Assembly (NCBI GenBank): GCA_016790165.1
Contig: JAEUPL010000006.1
Location: 1-64,000 of the forward strand
From: Burkholderiales bacterium
Lineage (GTDB): Bacteria; Pseudomonadota; Gammaproteobacteria; Burkholderiales; Casimicrobiaceae
Reading direction: 5' to 3'
DNA length: 64,000 nucleotides
Both the position numbers and the translations under genes were made by a program. The notes under the pieces are model-generated. The model was not told the DNA's origin. It made no database searches and saw only the letters and a program-made list of their open reading frames with translations. Each line of letters starts with the position of its first letter. Position 1 is the first letter of the stretch. Positions 43,575 to 52,444 of this stretch are shown one piece after another.

Positions 43575-44906
43575 TCACAGCGACTTCGCCAGCCGTAGTC
43601 CGCTGAACTGCCAGCGCTTTTCCGGCTGGAAGAAGTTGCGGTAAGTTCGCCGCGCATGCCCCGCCGGCGTCGCCACCGAGGAGCCGCGCAGCACGAACTG
43701 ATTGCACATGAATTTGCCGTTGTATTCCCCCACCGCGCCTTCGGCGGTGACAAATCCGGGGTAGCCCAGGTAGGCCGACGCCGTCCATTGCCACACGGCG
43801 CCGAACATCTGGGTCAGTCCCACGCGGTCAGGTGCCGTCGGGTGCAACGCGCCCTCATTGGCCTGCAGGGCGACGCCAGCGGCGGCGTGTTCCCACTCCG
43901 CCTCCGTGGGCAGGCGCGCTTCGGCCCACCGCGCATATGCGTCGGCCTCAAAGAAACTCAGATGGCAGGCCGCGGCATCGAGATCGAGCGGGACGAGTCC
44001 GCGTAGCGTGAACTCGCGCCACGCGCCGTCGCTGCCGCTCGCGCCCTTGGCTTCGTCGTCACGCCGCCAGTAAAACGGCGCCTGCCAGCCCTCACGCACT
44101 ACGCGGTCCCAGCCGTCGGACAGCCATAACTCGTGCCGACGGTAACCCCCGTCGGCGATGAAGGCGAGGTAATCGCGATTGCTGACGAGTCGGTCTGCCA
44201 ATTGGTAGGGTCGCAGAAACACCTGATGGCGCGGCGATTCATTGTCGAACGCGAACGCGGTGGACTCGCTGGCGTCATGTCCAATTTCGACCAGTCCGCC
44301 CGTGAAGCGGGTCCATCCGGCCGTTGGCGTCGGCGTTGCGGTGGCGCGGGCTGGCGCCTCACCGATGGGCGCGTAGGCGGGGTACAGCGGATTCACCGAC
44401 AGCATGTGTTTGACGTCGGTAAGCAGCAGTTCCTGATGTTGCTGCTCGTGATGCAAGCCCAGTTCCAGTAGCGCGCGAAGGGAGGGCGCGATCGCGGCCT
44501 GCGTTGTGCCGGCCAGCACCGCCCGCATCGCTGCGTCCACGTGGGCGCGGTAGGCAAGCACGCGGTCGAGCGACGGTCGCGAGAGCAGGCCGCGCTCGGG
44601 GCGCGGGTGCTTGTCGCCGACCGTGTTGTAGTAGCTGTTGTAGATGACACGGAACGCCGGGTCGAAGGGCACGTAGCCTCGCGCGTGGGGCGTCAGGATG
44701 AACGTCTCGAAGAACCAGGTGGTATGTCCAAGGTGCCACTTCACGGGGCTGGCATCGGGCATCGACTGCACCTGGCAATCCTCGGCGGAGAGGGGCGCCG
44801 CAAGTGCTCTGGAATGCTCGCGGACACGGCAATAGGTCTCGGCCGGATCGGCGCTGAGCGTTCCTGACGCGCCGACTTGCGCTACCGCCGCCTCGGTTCC
44901 TGACAT
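43575..44906 (-). CDS. egtB: Ergothioneine biosynthesis sulfoxide synthase EgtB
   Basis: A non-heme iron oxygenase that joins a thiol to hercynine with O2. From ATG 44904-44906 (AAGGAG upstream) it has 443 residues: DinB-like N-terminal half with iron ligands H58 (WHLGH), H153 and H157 (HHEQQHQE), and a formylglycine-generating-enzyme-like C-terminal half (PTEAEWEHAA, NFFQPEKRWQFSGLRLA). No egtA, egtC or egtE homologue is in the window; the donor thiol (gamma-glutamylcysteine or cysteine) and the lyase step must be settled elsewhere. Confidence 0.93.
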   Translation of the reverse strand: MSGTEAAVAQVGASGTLSADPAETYCRVREHSRALAAPLSAEDCQVQSMPDASPVKWHLGHTTWFFETFILTPHARGYVPFDPAFRVIYNSYYNTVGDKHPRPERGLLSRPSLDRVLAYRAHVDAAMRAVLAGTTQAAIAPSLRALLELGLHHEQQHQELLLTDVKHMLSVNPLYPAYAPIGEAPARATATPTPTAGWTRFTGGLVEIGHDASESTAFAFDNESPRHQVFLRPYQLADRLVSNRDYLAFIADGGYRRHELWLSDGWDRVVREGWQAPFYWRRDDEAKGASGSDGAWREFTLRGLVPLDLDAAACHLSFFEADAYARWAEARLPTEAEWEHAAAGVALQANEGALHPTAPDRVGLTQMFGAVWQWTASAYLGYPGFVTAEGAVGEYNGKFMCNQFVLRGSSVATPAGHARRTYRNFFQPEKRWQFSGLRLAKSL

Positions 44907-45047
44907 GATCTTCTCCTTCGTCTGCCGCATGCTACGCCGTCTGCCCAGCAGCGGTTTTCCAGCGTACCTCGTCGCCATGCCGGAGCAGTCGCAGTGCCGT
45001 GCGCTGTCCTTACAGACCTCACACGGGGCATTGCGTTCGAGGCGTCA

Positions 45048-45167
45048 ACAGCTTTTTCCGTGAAGCCACCGCCCAACAGTCGATGTGACCCAATTTGCGA
45101 TAGAGTCGACTTTAACAAAAATAGGGTCAAAACCGCCATTGGCTGGTCTACTGAGCTGAAAAGCCGT
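45048..45167 (+). repeat. 120-bp palindromic element, copy F
   Basis: Lies in the divergent gap between egtB and the TetR gene. ACAGCTTTTT at the left, GTCGAC at 45105, AAAAGCCGT at 45159; exact 57/54 spacing. GACCCAATTT in the left arm faces AAAATAGGGTC in the right. About 37 of 60 opposed positions pair by hand count, one of the best copies. Confidence 0.88.
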
Positions 45168-45190
45168 ATCCGGAGACGGGTCACTTTACA

Positions 45191-45237
45191 ACTGACCGTC
45201 AGTCATTTACAGTTCACGCCTAAATGACTTCTGGTCA
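45191..45237. promoter_or_regulatory. Predicted TetR operator
   Basis: ACTGACCGTCAGT at 45191-45203 is a perfect 13-base palindrome. In addition TGACCGTCAGTCATTTA (45193-45209) faces TAAATGACTTCTGGTCA (45221-45237) as an imperfect 17-base inverted repeat. Both lie 26-72 bases before the TetR start codon, the right place for autoregulation and control of the downstream efflux genes. Confidence 0.7.
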
Positions 45238-45262
45238 TTAACAAGGCGCCCGGATAAAAACG

Positions 45263-45997
45263 ATGACCCTGTTCAAGAATTTTCGCTGTCCCGCTGCCGC
45301 CTTGCGTGAGGCGGCCGCAGGGGGACGCACCCGCCAGCGCGCGATGGATGGCGACGACAAGGAAGCGCGTCGCCAGGCGATTCTCGATGCGGCAGAACGC
45401 CTCTTTGCGGATCGCCACGAACTGGTCAACGTGGCCGACGTCGCCGAGGCGGCTGGTCTCGCCAAGGGAACGGTCTACCTGTATTTCCAGACCAAGGAAG
45501 AGATTTACCTCGCCCTTCACCTGCGTCACGTCGAGCGTTTCTTCACCACGCTCATTCATTTGCTCGAGAGCGGGCAGCCCTTTGCGTTCGAGCAACTGCA
45601 TCGCCTCACCGACGAGCACATGGTGCGTGCACCGATCTACATGCCGCTGGGCGCCTGCTGCATCGGGTTCGCGCCAGACGCGGTGCCGATCGAGGCTGCG
45701 GGCCACTTTCAGGCGCAATTGACGCACTGGCTCATCCGCGCGGGCCGCGGCCTGGAGCACCACTTTCCCAAGCTGCCGGCCGGCGAGGGCGCGCGCCTGC
45801 TCAAGCACAGCTACGCGATGATGATCGGCATGTACAGCCTGATGCGGGGCACTGAGGCAGGCGATCCGAAATGCCCCGTAATACCTGGCATGGGCAGTTA
45901 CGAAGACGAAGTGGCGCTGGCGCTGACCCGCTACTGGGCTCACGTTGCAGGGATAGCCGACGGCAGTGCTGACGCGCTTGGTCGCATCCAGCGATAG
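45263..45997 (+). CDS. TetR-family regulator of the adjacent RND efflux genes
   Basis: A 244-residue repressor. Helix-turn-helix residues about 35-80 (QAILDAAERLFADR, VADVAEAAGLAKGTVYLYFQTKEEIY). The C-terminal domain has the ligand pocket; an unusual MRAPIYMPLGACCIGF-type segment with two adjacent cysteines is seen. ATG 45263 or the internal ATG 45344 could be the start; the first 27 residues are not conserved in the family. It heads the same strand as the MFP and RND genes, and a palindromic operator precedes it. Confidence 0.9.
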   Translation: MTLFKNFRCPAAALREAAAGGRTRQRAMDGDDKEARRQAILDAAERLFADRHELVNVADVAEAAGLAKGTVYLYFQTKEEIYLALHLRHVERFFTTLIHLLESGQPFAFEQLHRLTDEHMVRAPIYMPLGACCIGFAPDAVPIEAAGHFQAQLTHWLIRAGRGLEHHFPKLPAGEGARLLKHSYAMMIGMYSLMRGTEAGDPKCPVIPGMGSYEDEVALALTRYWAHVAGIADGSADALGRIQR

Positions 45998-46050
45998 TGC
46001 CGTATCCACGCAACCACACACCATTCTCCCGACCCGAGAGAGACAACACG

Positions 46051-47244
46051 ATGTTCAAAAAGAAGGCGACTCTCCTCCTCACCCTCGCCGCGGCTGCCGT
46101 CAGCACATTGACGCTCACGCAGATTGCCGGCTGCGGCAGTAAAGACCATGCCGCTACCGACGGCAAACCCGCTGCCGCGGTCAGCAAGGCCGAACCGCCG
46201 CGCCCGGTGCGCTTCATGCAAGTCGGATTGTCGGCGCTCGCCGACCTGAGCTATCTGCCGTCGGAAGTGCGCCCGCGCTACGAGCAGCGCTATGGCTTCC
46301 GCGTGCCCGGCAAGATTGCACGACGCCTCGTCGACGTTGGGCAAGCAGTGACGGCAGGACAGGTTCTCGCCGTGCTCGATTCCGCTGATGTGCTGCCGAA
46401 CATTCAGGCGCAAGCGGCGCAGGTGGAAGTGGCACGCACCGATCTGAAACTGCAACAAAGCGAGCTCAAGCGGCAGCAGGAATTGCGTGACAAGGGCTTC
46501 GTGTCTGGCGCCGCGCTGGAACGGCAAGCCGCGACCACCGACGCAGCCGAGGCACGACTCAAGGCAGCGCAGTCGCAACTGGCCAGCGTGCAGAACGGCC
46601 TCAATTTCCAGACCCTGCGCGCCGACAAGGCGGGGGTCGTGGTCGGCATTGACGCGGAGGCCGGCAGTGTGGTCGCCGCCGGACAAAGTGTGGTGCGGGT
46701 AGCGCAACTGGGCGAAAAGGAATTGGTGGTGAATGTGCCGGAGCGCCTGGTCGCACAGATGCAGCGAGCCAAAGGCTTCGCAGCGAAGATCGACGCCGTG
46801 CCCGACAAACTCTACGCGGCAAAACTGCGCGAACTCTCACCTGCCGCCGATGCCGCGAGCCGCACGTACACGGCGCGGCTCACCGTGCTCAACGCCGACG
46901 ACGCGCTCAAGCTCGGCATGAGCGCCACGGTGCGTGCAGACCTTGGCGCGGCACCGGCCATTGTGGTGCCGGACACGGCGCTGTACACACGTGACAACAC
47001 CCCCCGCGTGTGGCTGATCGATCGTGCCAGCGAGACGGTACAACCGCAGGCGGTTAAGCTCGGCGAGGCAACCGATGACGGGGTGACCGTTACCTCCGGC
47101 CTCAAGCCGGGAGATCTCGTCGTCACTGCCGGCGCGAACTTGCTGCTGGCGGGGCAGAAAGTGCGGCTGATCGATGCACCCGCCGCCGCAACTGCGACCG
47201 CCCCCAGCGCAGCGCCTGCGGCCAAAGAAAGCGCCAAACCATGA
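46051..47244 (+). CDS. RND efflux periplasmic adaptor (membrane fusion) lipoprotein
   Basis: A 397-residue adaptor that couples an RND pump to an outer-membrane channel. Signal peptide with a lipobox (IAGC near residue 28) anchors it to the inner membrane. Barrel-sandwich and hairpin domain: YGFRVPGKIARRLVDVGQAVTAGQVLAVLD, coiled hairpin about residues 110-180, then the returning lipoyl half (LRADKAGVVVGIDAEAGSVVAAGQ). ATG 46051 chosen for the signal peptide. Its last four bases overlap the RND start (ATGA). Confidence 0.93.
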   Translation: MFKKKATLLLTLAAAAVSTLTLTQIAGCGSKDHAATDGKPAAAVSKAEPPRPVRFMQVGLSALADLSYLPSEVRPRYEQRYGFRVPGKIARRLVDVGQAVTAGQVLAVLDSADVLPNIQAQAAQVEVARTDLKLQQSELKRQQELRDKGFVSGAALERQAATTDAAEARLKAAQSQLASVQNGLNFQTLRADKAGVVVGIDAEAGSVVAAGQSVVRVAQLGEKELVVNVPERLVAQMQRAKGFAAKIDAVPDKLYAAKLRELSPAADAASRTYTARLTVLNADDALKLGMSATVRADLGAAPAIVVPDTALYTRDNTPRVWLIDRASETVQPQAVKLGEATDDGVTVTSGLKPGDLVVTAGANLLLAGQKVRLIDAPAAATATAPSAAPAAKESAKP

Positions 47245-50200
47245 TCGGCGGCCAAAACGCCGGCGGCGACAAATTCAATGTCTCTGCTGCCGCGATCAAA
47301 CACAAGCAGCTCACGATCTTCTTCATCCTCGCGATCGCCATTGCCGGACTGGCCGCTTACTTCAAGCTCGGCCAGCGCGAGGACCCGGACTTTACGTTCC
47401 GCGCCGTCACCGTACGCACCTTGTGGCCCGGCGCCACCACCTCGCAGGTCGACAGCCAGATCACCGACCGGCTGGAGAAAAAGCTCCAGGAGATGCCCTA
47501 CTTCAAGCGGACGCAGAGCTACTCCAAGCCCGGCGAGTCGATGATCATTCTCGAGCTGGTCGACACCGCGCCGCGCAAGGAGATCCAGCAGCTCTGGTAT
47601 CAGGTACGCAAGAAAGTGCAGGACATCCGCCACACGCTGCCACCCGAGGTGCTGGGGCCGTTCTTCAACGACGAATTCGGCGATGTGTTCGGCTCAATCT
47701 ACGCATTTACTGGCGACGGGTTCAGCCTGACCGAATTGCGTGATCGGGTGGAAGACGTGCGGCAGGAGTTGCTGCGCATCCCCGATGTGTCGAAGATTGA
47801 ACTGGTCGGTGTGGTCGACGACAAGATCTACGTCGAAATCGCGAATGCAAAGATCGCCGCACTCGGCATTGACGCCAACGCCATCGCCGCCCAGTTGCAG
47901 GCGCAGAATGCGATCACACCATCCGGCGTGGTGCAGACGAAAGACAACGCCGTCGCACTCCGCGTTTCGGGTACCTTCGCCTCGGTCAAGGCGGTGCGTG
48001 AACTGGAACTCGCGGTCAACGGTCGCACCGTTCGTCTCGGCGACATCGCCACGGTCACTCGCGGCTATGCCGACCCGCCAGTGCAAACCATCCGCTTCGG
48101 CGGCAAACCCGCCATCGCGCTGGCCGTGTCGATGAAGAGCGACGGCGACGTGCTGCAACTCGGCAAGCAGCTCGAAGGCGAGATGGCGCGGATCAAGAAC
48201 GATCTGCCCGTAGGTATCGAGTTCCATCAGGTGAGCGACCAGCCGAAGATTGTGAAGGGCTCGGTCGGAACTTTCATGCGTTCACTGCTGGAAGCGGTTG
48301 CCATCGTGCTTGCCGTCAGTTTTCTCTCGCTGGGCTGGCGTGCTGGCGCCGTGGTTGCATTGACGATCCCGTTTGTGCTGCTGGCAACGTTTCTCGCGAT
48401 GCAGTGGTTCAAGATCGACCTGCATCGCATCTCGACCGGTGCGCTGATCATCGCACTCGGACTGCTGGTCGACGATGCGATGATCGTGGTTGAAATGATG
48501 GTGCGCAAACTCGAGGAAGGTCTCGACAAATTTGCGTCGGCAACCTTCGCGTACGCCAGCACCGCGTGGCCCATGCTTTCCGGCACGCTGGTCACGGCGG
48601 CGGGCTTCCTGCCCATTGCAACCGCCAAATCGAGTACTGGCGAGTACACGTTTGACATGTTCAGCGTGACGACCATTGCGCTGGTTATTTCCTGGTTCGC
48701 CGCGATCATCGCCACCCCACTCTTTGGTTACTGGATTCTGCGGCGACCCAGGAACGCGACAGCGGAAGGGGAAGCGCATGAACACTTCGACACGCCGTTC
48801 TACACGCGGCTGCGTGCAGCCATCGAGTGGTGCATCAGCCATCGCTGGATCACGATTGCCATCACGCTCGCCGGTCTCGTGCTCGGCTTCGTCGGGATGG
48901 GGCTCACCGAGAAGCAGTTCTTCCCCACCAGTGACCGCACCGAGGTGATGGTGGAGATGTGGCTCCCCGAAGGATCGAGCTTCAAGGCGACCGAGACGCA
49001 GGTCGCGCGGATGGAAGGGTTGATTCGAGCGCAGGCTGGCGTGCAGACCTTCGTCACCAGCGTGGGCATGTCGTTGCCGCGCTTCTACCTCTCGCTGAAT
49101 CAGGAGCTGTTTCGTCCGAACTTTGCCCACATGCTGATCTTGACCCAGGACGTCGCGACGCGCGACAAGGTCGCCGCGACATTGCAGCGGGAGCTGGACA
49201 GCAACTTCCCGGGCGTGCGCGGTCGTGCCATGAAAACCCCGCTCGGTCCGCCGGTGGCTTATCCGATCATTTTCCGGGTGAGCGGGCCCGACATTGCCAG
49301 GCTCAAGCAGATCGGCGAGGATGTGGCGGCGGTGATGCGCAAGCATCCATCGACGGTTGAAGTCAACACCGACTGGGGCGATCGAACGCTTGCGATCGAA
49401 ATCGACGTCGATCAGGACCGCGCACGTGCGCTGGGGGCGACGTCGCTCGGGGTGGCTCGCACGCTGGGCGCGGCGGTATCGGGTGCCACGATTGGCCAAT
49501 ATCGCGAACGCGACAAGTTGATCGACGTGGTGATTCGCGGGCCCGCCAACGAGCGCGCCGCGATCTCGCAGATTCAGGATTTGCAGATTCCAACAGCGAC
49601 CGGTCGTACCGTGCCGCTGTCGCAGGTCGCCACCGTGCGGCAGGTGATGGAGGAGCCCATCATCCGGCGTTACTCGCGCATTCCGACGCTCTCGGTGCGC
49701 TCCGATATCGTCGACGGCGTGCAGGCGCCCGATGTGTCGGCGCAGATCAGCCCCCAGCTCGACGCGATTCGCGCCAAACTGCCGCCCGGATACCGCATTG
49801 AAACTGGCGGTGCGTTTGAGGAGAACACCAAGGCGCAAAGCTCAATCGGCGCTGGTGTGCCGATGATGATCTTCGTCTGGCTCATGCTTCTGATGTTGCA
49901 ATTGCAGAGCTTCTCCCTCGCCGGGATGGTGCTGCTCACGGCCCCGTTCGGCATCGCCGGTGTGGCGCTGGGCTTGCTGACGTTCCGCATGCCGTTCGGG
50001 TTTGTTGCGATGCTGGGCGTGATTGCGTTGATGGGTATCATCATGCGCAACACGATTATCCTGATCGATCAGATCAAGCAGGACATGGCCACCGGCACGC
50101 ATGCGTGGGTTGCGGCGCGCGAGGCTGCGGTTCGTCGCTTTCGGCCGATTTCGTTGACCGCTGCCGCCGCCGTTCTCGCCATGATCCCGTTGACGCGCAG

Positions 50201-50318
50201 CGTGCTGTGGGGTCCGATGGCCGTGGCCATCATGGCCGGTCTTGTCATCGCCACCGTGCTGACCATTCTCGCGGTGCCGGCCATTTACGCCGCGTGGTAT
50301 CGCGTGAAGCGGCCATGA
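47241..50318 (+). CDS. RND-family efflux permease (AcrB/HAE type)
   Basis: A 1025-residue inner-membrane proton antiporter with the usual twelve helices and two large periplasmic loops. Seen: ISTGALIIALGLLVDDAMIVVEMM with the proton-relay aspartates in helix 4 (LVDDAM), PLFGYWILRRP, and the repeat half with VMLLTAPFGIAGVALGL and RRFRPISLTAAAAVLAMIPL. It pairs with the adaptor upstream; the outer-membrane TolC partner is not in the operon. Drug or solvent export is likely; the exact substrate is unknown. Confidence 0.94.
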   Translation: MIGGQNAGGDKFNVSAAAIKHKQLTIFFILAIAIAGLAAYFKLGQREDPDFTFRAVTVRTLWPGATTSQVDSQITDRLEKKLQEMPYFKRTQSYSKPGESMIILELVDTAPRKEIQQLWYQVRKKVQDIRHTLPPEVLGPFFNDEFGDVFGSIYAFTGDGFSLTELRDRVEDVRQELLRIPDVSKIELVGVVDDKIYVEIANAKIAALGIDANAIAAQLQAQNAITPSGVVQTKDNAVALRVSGTFASVKAVRELELAVNGRTVRLGDIATVTRGYADPPVQTIRFGGKPAIALAVSMKSDGDVLQLGKQLEGEMARIKNDLPVGIEFHQVSDQPKIVKGSVGTFMRSLLEAVAIVLAVSFLSLGWRAGAVVALTIPFVLLATFLAMQWFKIDLHRISTGALIIALGLLVDDAMIVVEMMVRKLEEGLDKFASATFAYASTAWPMLSGTLVTAAGFLPIATAKSSTGEYTFDMFSVTTIALVISWFAAIIATPLFGYWILRRPRNATAEGEAHEHFDTPFYTRLRAAIEWCISHRWITIAITLAGLVLGFVGMGLTEKQFFPTSDRTEVMVEMWLPEGSSFKATETQVARMEGLIRAQAGVQTFVTSVGMSLPRFYLSLNQELFRPNFAHMLILTQDVATRDKVAATLQRELDSNFPGVRGRAMKTPLGPPVAYPIIFRVSGPDIARLKQIGEDVAAVMRKHPSTVEVNTDWGDRTLAIEIDVDQDRARALGATSLGVARTLGAAVSGATIGQYRERDKLIDVVIRGPANERAAISQIQDLQIPTATGRTVPLSQVATVRQVMEEPIIRRYSRIPTLSVRSDIVDGVQAPDVSAQISPQLDAIRAKLPPGYRIETGGAFEENTKAQSSIGAGVPMMIFVWLMLLMLQLQSFSLAGMVLLTAPFGIAGVALGLLTFRMPFGFVAMLGVIALMGIIMRNTIILIDQIKQDMATGTHAWVAAREAAVRRFRPISLTAAAAVLAMIPLTRSVLWGPMAVAIMAGLVIATVLTILAVPAIYAAWYRVKRP

Positions 50319-50520
50319 GGACCGAACGGAGGGGATCGCCCGTCCTGTCCGGCGCGGCTTGCCGCTAACCGCAAAGGCATCGTAGCCGCCGGCACGCAGG
50401 CCGTGCCCGCGATGGCCGACCCGGCTACACCGCGATGCAGGACGCATACGAAGGCGGACACCCGCCGACGCTGTGCATTGGCAACGCCGCCCGCGGCGTC
50501 ATTCGCACCGGAAGCCCTCG

Positions 50521-51789
50521 CTATTTCGCGCCGGCAGCTTCGAGCAGACGGATGACCTCGGTCTGATTGCTTTCCCGTGCAATCTGTAGTGGCGTGCGAC
50601 CCTGGTCATCGCGTGCGTTGACGTTGGCACCGCGCACGATGGCGTTGCGTACCGCGTCCACTTGCCCCGCGCGCAGGGCAGAGAACAGTGCGACGTTCGC
50701 CATGCCCTGTTGCATCGGCGGTGTCATGTCGCCGATCCGCGCAGGTGGCGCCGACGCAGAAGCCACGGCCGCCGCTTTGGCGCGCATCTCCGTGTTGGGC
50801 GCAGTGCGCTCAGCGCGCAGGAGTGCACCCGCGGCCCCGACGTCGCGATTGACCGAGTCGGACGCTGGCGCGGGTTGTTCTGCTTTCGCCACGCGGGTTG
50901 CAGTGCGTTTCGCCATCTCTGCCATGGCCACGGTTTCATCAGCGGGGGGCGCCGCCATCGCACCGGCCGGTGCGGCAGGCAAGGGCTGCGGCGAGCGCGC
51001 GGCGAGAACCGCGGCGGGTGGGGGCGGCGCGGCGGGGGCGGCGGGCGGAGTGACCGCCAGCGTAGCCGCCGGGCTTGCCGTTGCGACCGCGGCTGCACCG
51101 GTGCTCTCGGTGGTCATGCCCACCGCCGATGGTGCGTACACGGCGACCGGTGGCACGTCAGGCACCGGCGACGTGGGCGCGGCGGTACTGCCGCTGCCGG
51201 GCATGCGGTCAATCGATCCCGTTTTCACGTTCCCGCCTGATTGCGCCTTTTGCCCTGCAGCCCCTGTACCACGCGATTCCGTTCGCGCCGAAGGCGCAGC
51301 TGCGGTTGGCAAGGCGGCGTCGGCGACCGGGCTGGCACTGGCGACCTGCGGCGGCGTTGTGGCACTGTCGCGCGTCGTGTCGGCGGCGTTCGCCCCTGCC
51401 GCGACGGGCGCGGCTGGGCTTGCAACCACAGGCGCGGACGCCACCGTCGCCGCTTCGCCGCCGAGCGTGGCAACCCGATAACCCCAAACCCCGAGTACTC
51501 CGATCACCAGACCAGCAGCGACGCGCCAGTACCAGGCGGCGTCATTGGCGGCCGCGCGCGACACGGTGGCTCCGGGCATGGTTCGAGTGGAATGCAACGC
51601 CGTCGTGTCGGCGCGGTGGGTTGACTCGTCCGGTTGCTGCGATGCGGCGCGTGCGTGCGCCAGCACCGCGTCTCGGACGCTCGGCGACGGGCGACGCCCT
51701 TCATGCGCACTCGCTTGCCGATAGGCGTCGAGCAATGGGTCGGGACGATCCCCGACGCCGCTCCGCGCGGGCGTGGGTCGTTCGCTCAT
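50521..51789 (-). CDS. Putative anti-sigma factor with membrane helix and C-terminal ankyrin repeats
   Basis: A 422-residue protein. Residues 1-85 are cytoplasmic; one membrane helix at about 86-107; a long Ala/Pro/Ser/Thr-rich linker (110-360), likely periplasmic; then about two ankyrin repeats (ALFSALRAGQVDAVRNAIVRGANVNARDDQGRTPLQIARES). Its start overlaps the ECF sigma stop (ATGA), the classic sigma/anti-sigma arrangement. I do not see the zinc motif HxxxCxxC of ZAS anti-sigmas, so the anti-sigma role rests on gene context and topology. Confidence 0.6.
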   Translation of the reverse strand: MSERPTPARSGVGDRPDPLLDAYRQASAHEGRRPSPSVRDAVLAHARAASQQPDESTHRADTTALHSTRTMPGATVSRAAANDAAWYWRVAAGLVIGVLGVWGYRVATLGGEAATVASAPVVASPAAPVAAGANAADTTRDSATTPPQVASASPVADAALPTAAAPSARTESRGTGAAGQKAQSGGNVKTGSIDRMPGSGSTAAPTSPVPDVPPVAVYAPSAVGMTTESTGAAAVATASPAATLAVTPPAAPAAPPPPAAVLAARSPQPLPAAPAGAMAAPPADETVAMAEMAKRTATRVAKAEQPAPASDSVNRDVGAAGALLRAERTAPNTEMRAKAAAVASASAPPARIGDMTPPMQQGMANVALFSALRAGQVDAVRNAIVRGANVNARDDQGRTPLQIARESNQTEVIRLLEAAGAK

Positions 51790-52385
51790 GCGCGCACCTC
51801 CGCGAAATCAGCCAGCAGTTCCTTCAGTTTGTTACGCGCGTAGCGCAGCCGGCTCTTGGCCGTCTCGAAGCTGACGCCGGTGGCCGCTGCGATCTCGTCC
51901 ACGCTCATGTCGCCCTCGGCTTGCAACAGAAACGCCTCGCGTTGATCGGCCGGCAATTGCTCAATGGCATCGAGCAGCGCCCGGGCTTGTTCGCGCGAGG
52001 TGACTTGCCGCAGCGGACCAAGGCGCGAATCTGCGGCCAGCTCCGAGAACATCGGTTCACCCTCGTCGTCTTCGGCGTCGACGCTGACGTGCTGCTTCGC
52101 GGTACGCGTGTAGTCGATCACCCGGTTGCGTGCCATGGTGAACAGCCAGGTCCTGAATTTGGCCGTTGGCTGGTAACTCGCCGCCGAACGCGTGACGGCG
52201 AACCAGAGCTCCTGCACCAGATCGTCGGTGACAGCCTCGTTCTGCACGCTGCGGTACACGAAGCGCCAGACGCCCATCTCGTGCCGATCGTATAGCTGTT
52301 CAAACGCGTTCATATTGCCTCGCGCAAACGCCAGCATCAGGGCTTCATCGCTGTCATCAAGCGGATTGGAAGGTGGCGCGGCCAT
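51786..52385 (-). CDS. ECF-type RNA polymerase sigma factor
   Basis: A 199-residue extracytoplasmic-function sigma factor from ATG 52383-52385. Sigma-2 region about 22-90 (FEQLYDRHEMGVWRFVYRSVQNEAVTDDLVQELWFAV), sigma-4 region about 140-195 (QLPADQREAFLLQAEGDMSVDEIAAATGVSFETAKSRLRYARNKLKE). It overlaps the putative anti-sigma by four bases and lies 59 bases after a secreted protein gene, same strand, suggesting one stress-response operon. Confidence 0.93.
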   Translation of the reverse strand: MAAPPSNPLDDSDEALMLAFARGNMNAFEQLYDRHEMGVWRFVYRSVQNEAVTDDLVQELWFAVTRSAASYQPTAKFRTWLFTMARNRVIDYTRTAKQHVSVDAEDDEGEPMFSELAADSRLGPLRQVTSREQARALLDAIEQLPADQREAFLLQAEGDMSVDEIAAATGVSFETAKSRLRYARNKLKELLADFAEVRA

Positions 52386-52444
52386 GCACGGAATTATCCA
52401 TGCACGGCCGCCCGATGCGCCAGACAGGGCCTCGAACGCTCGGC

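Noticed and set aside
48282-49838. 518-residue open frame on the minus strand
   Set aside because: Antisense to the RND permease, arginine/histidine-rich, no recognisable domain.
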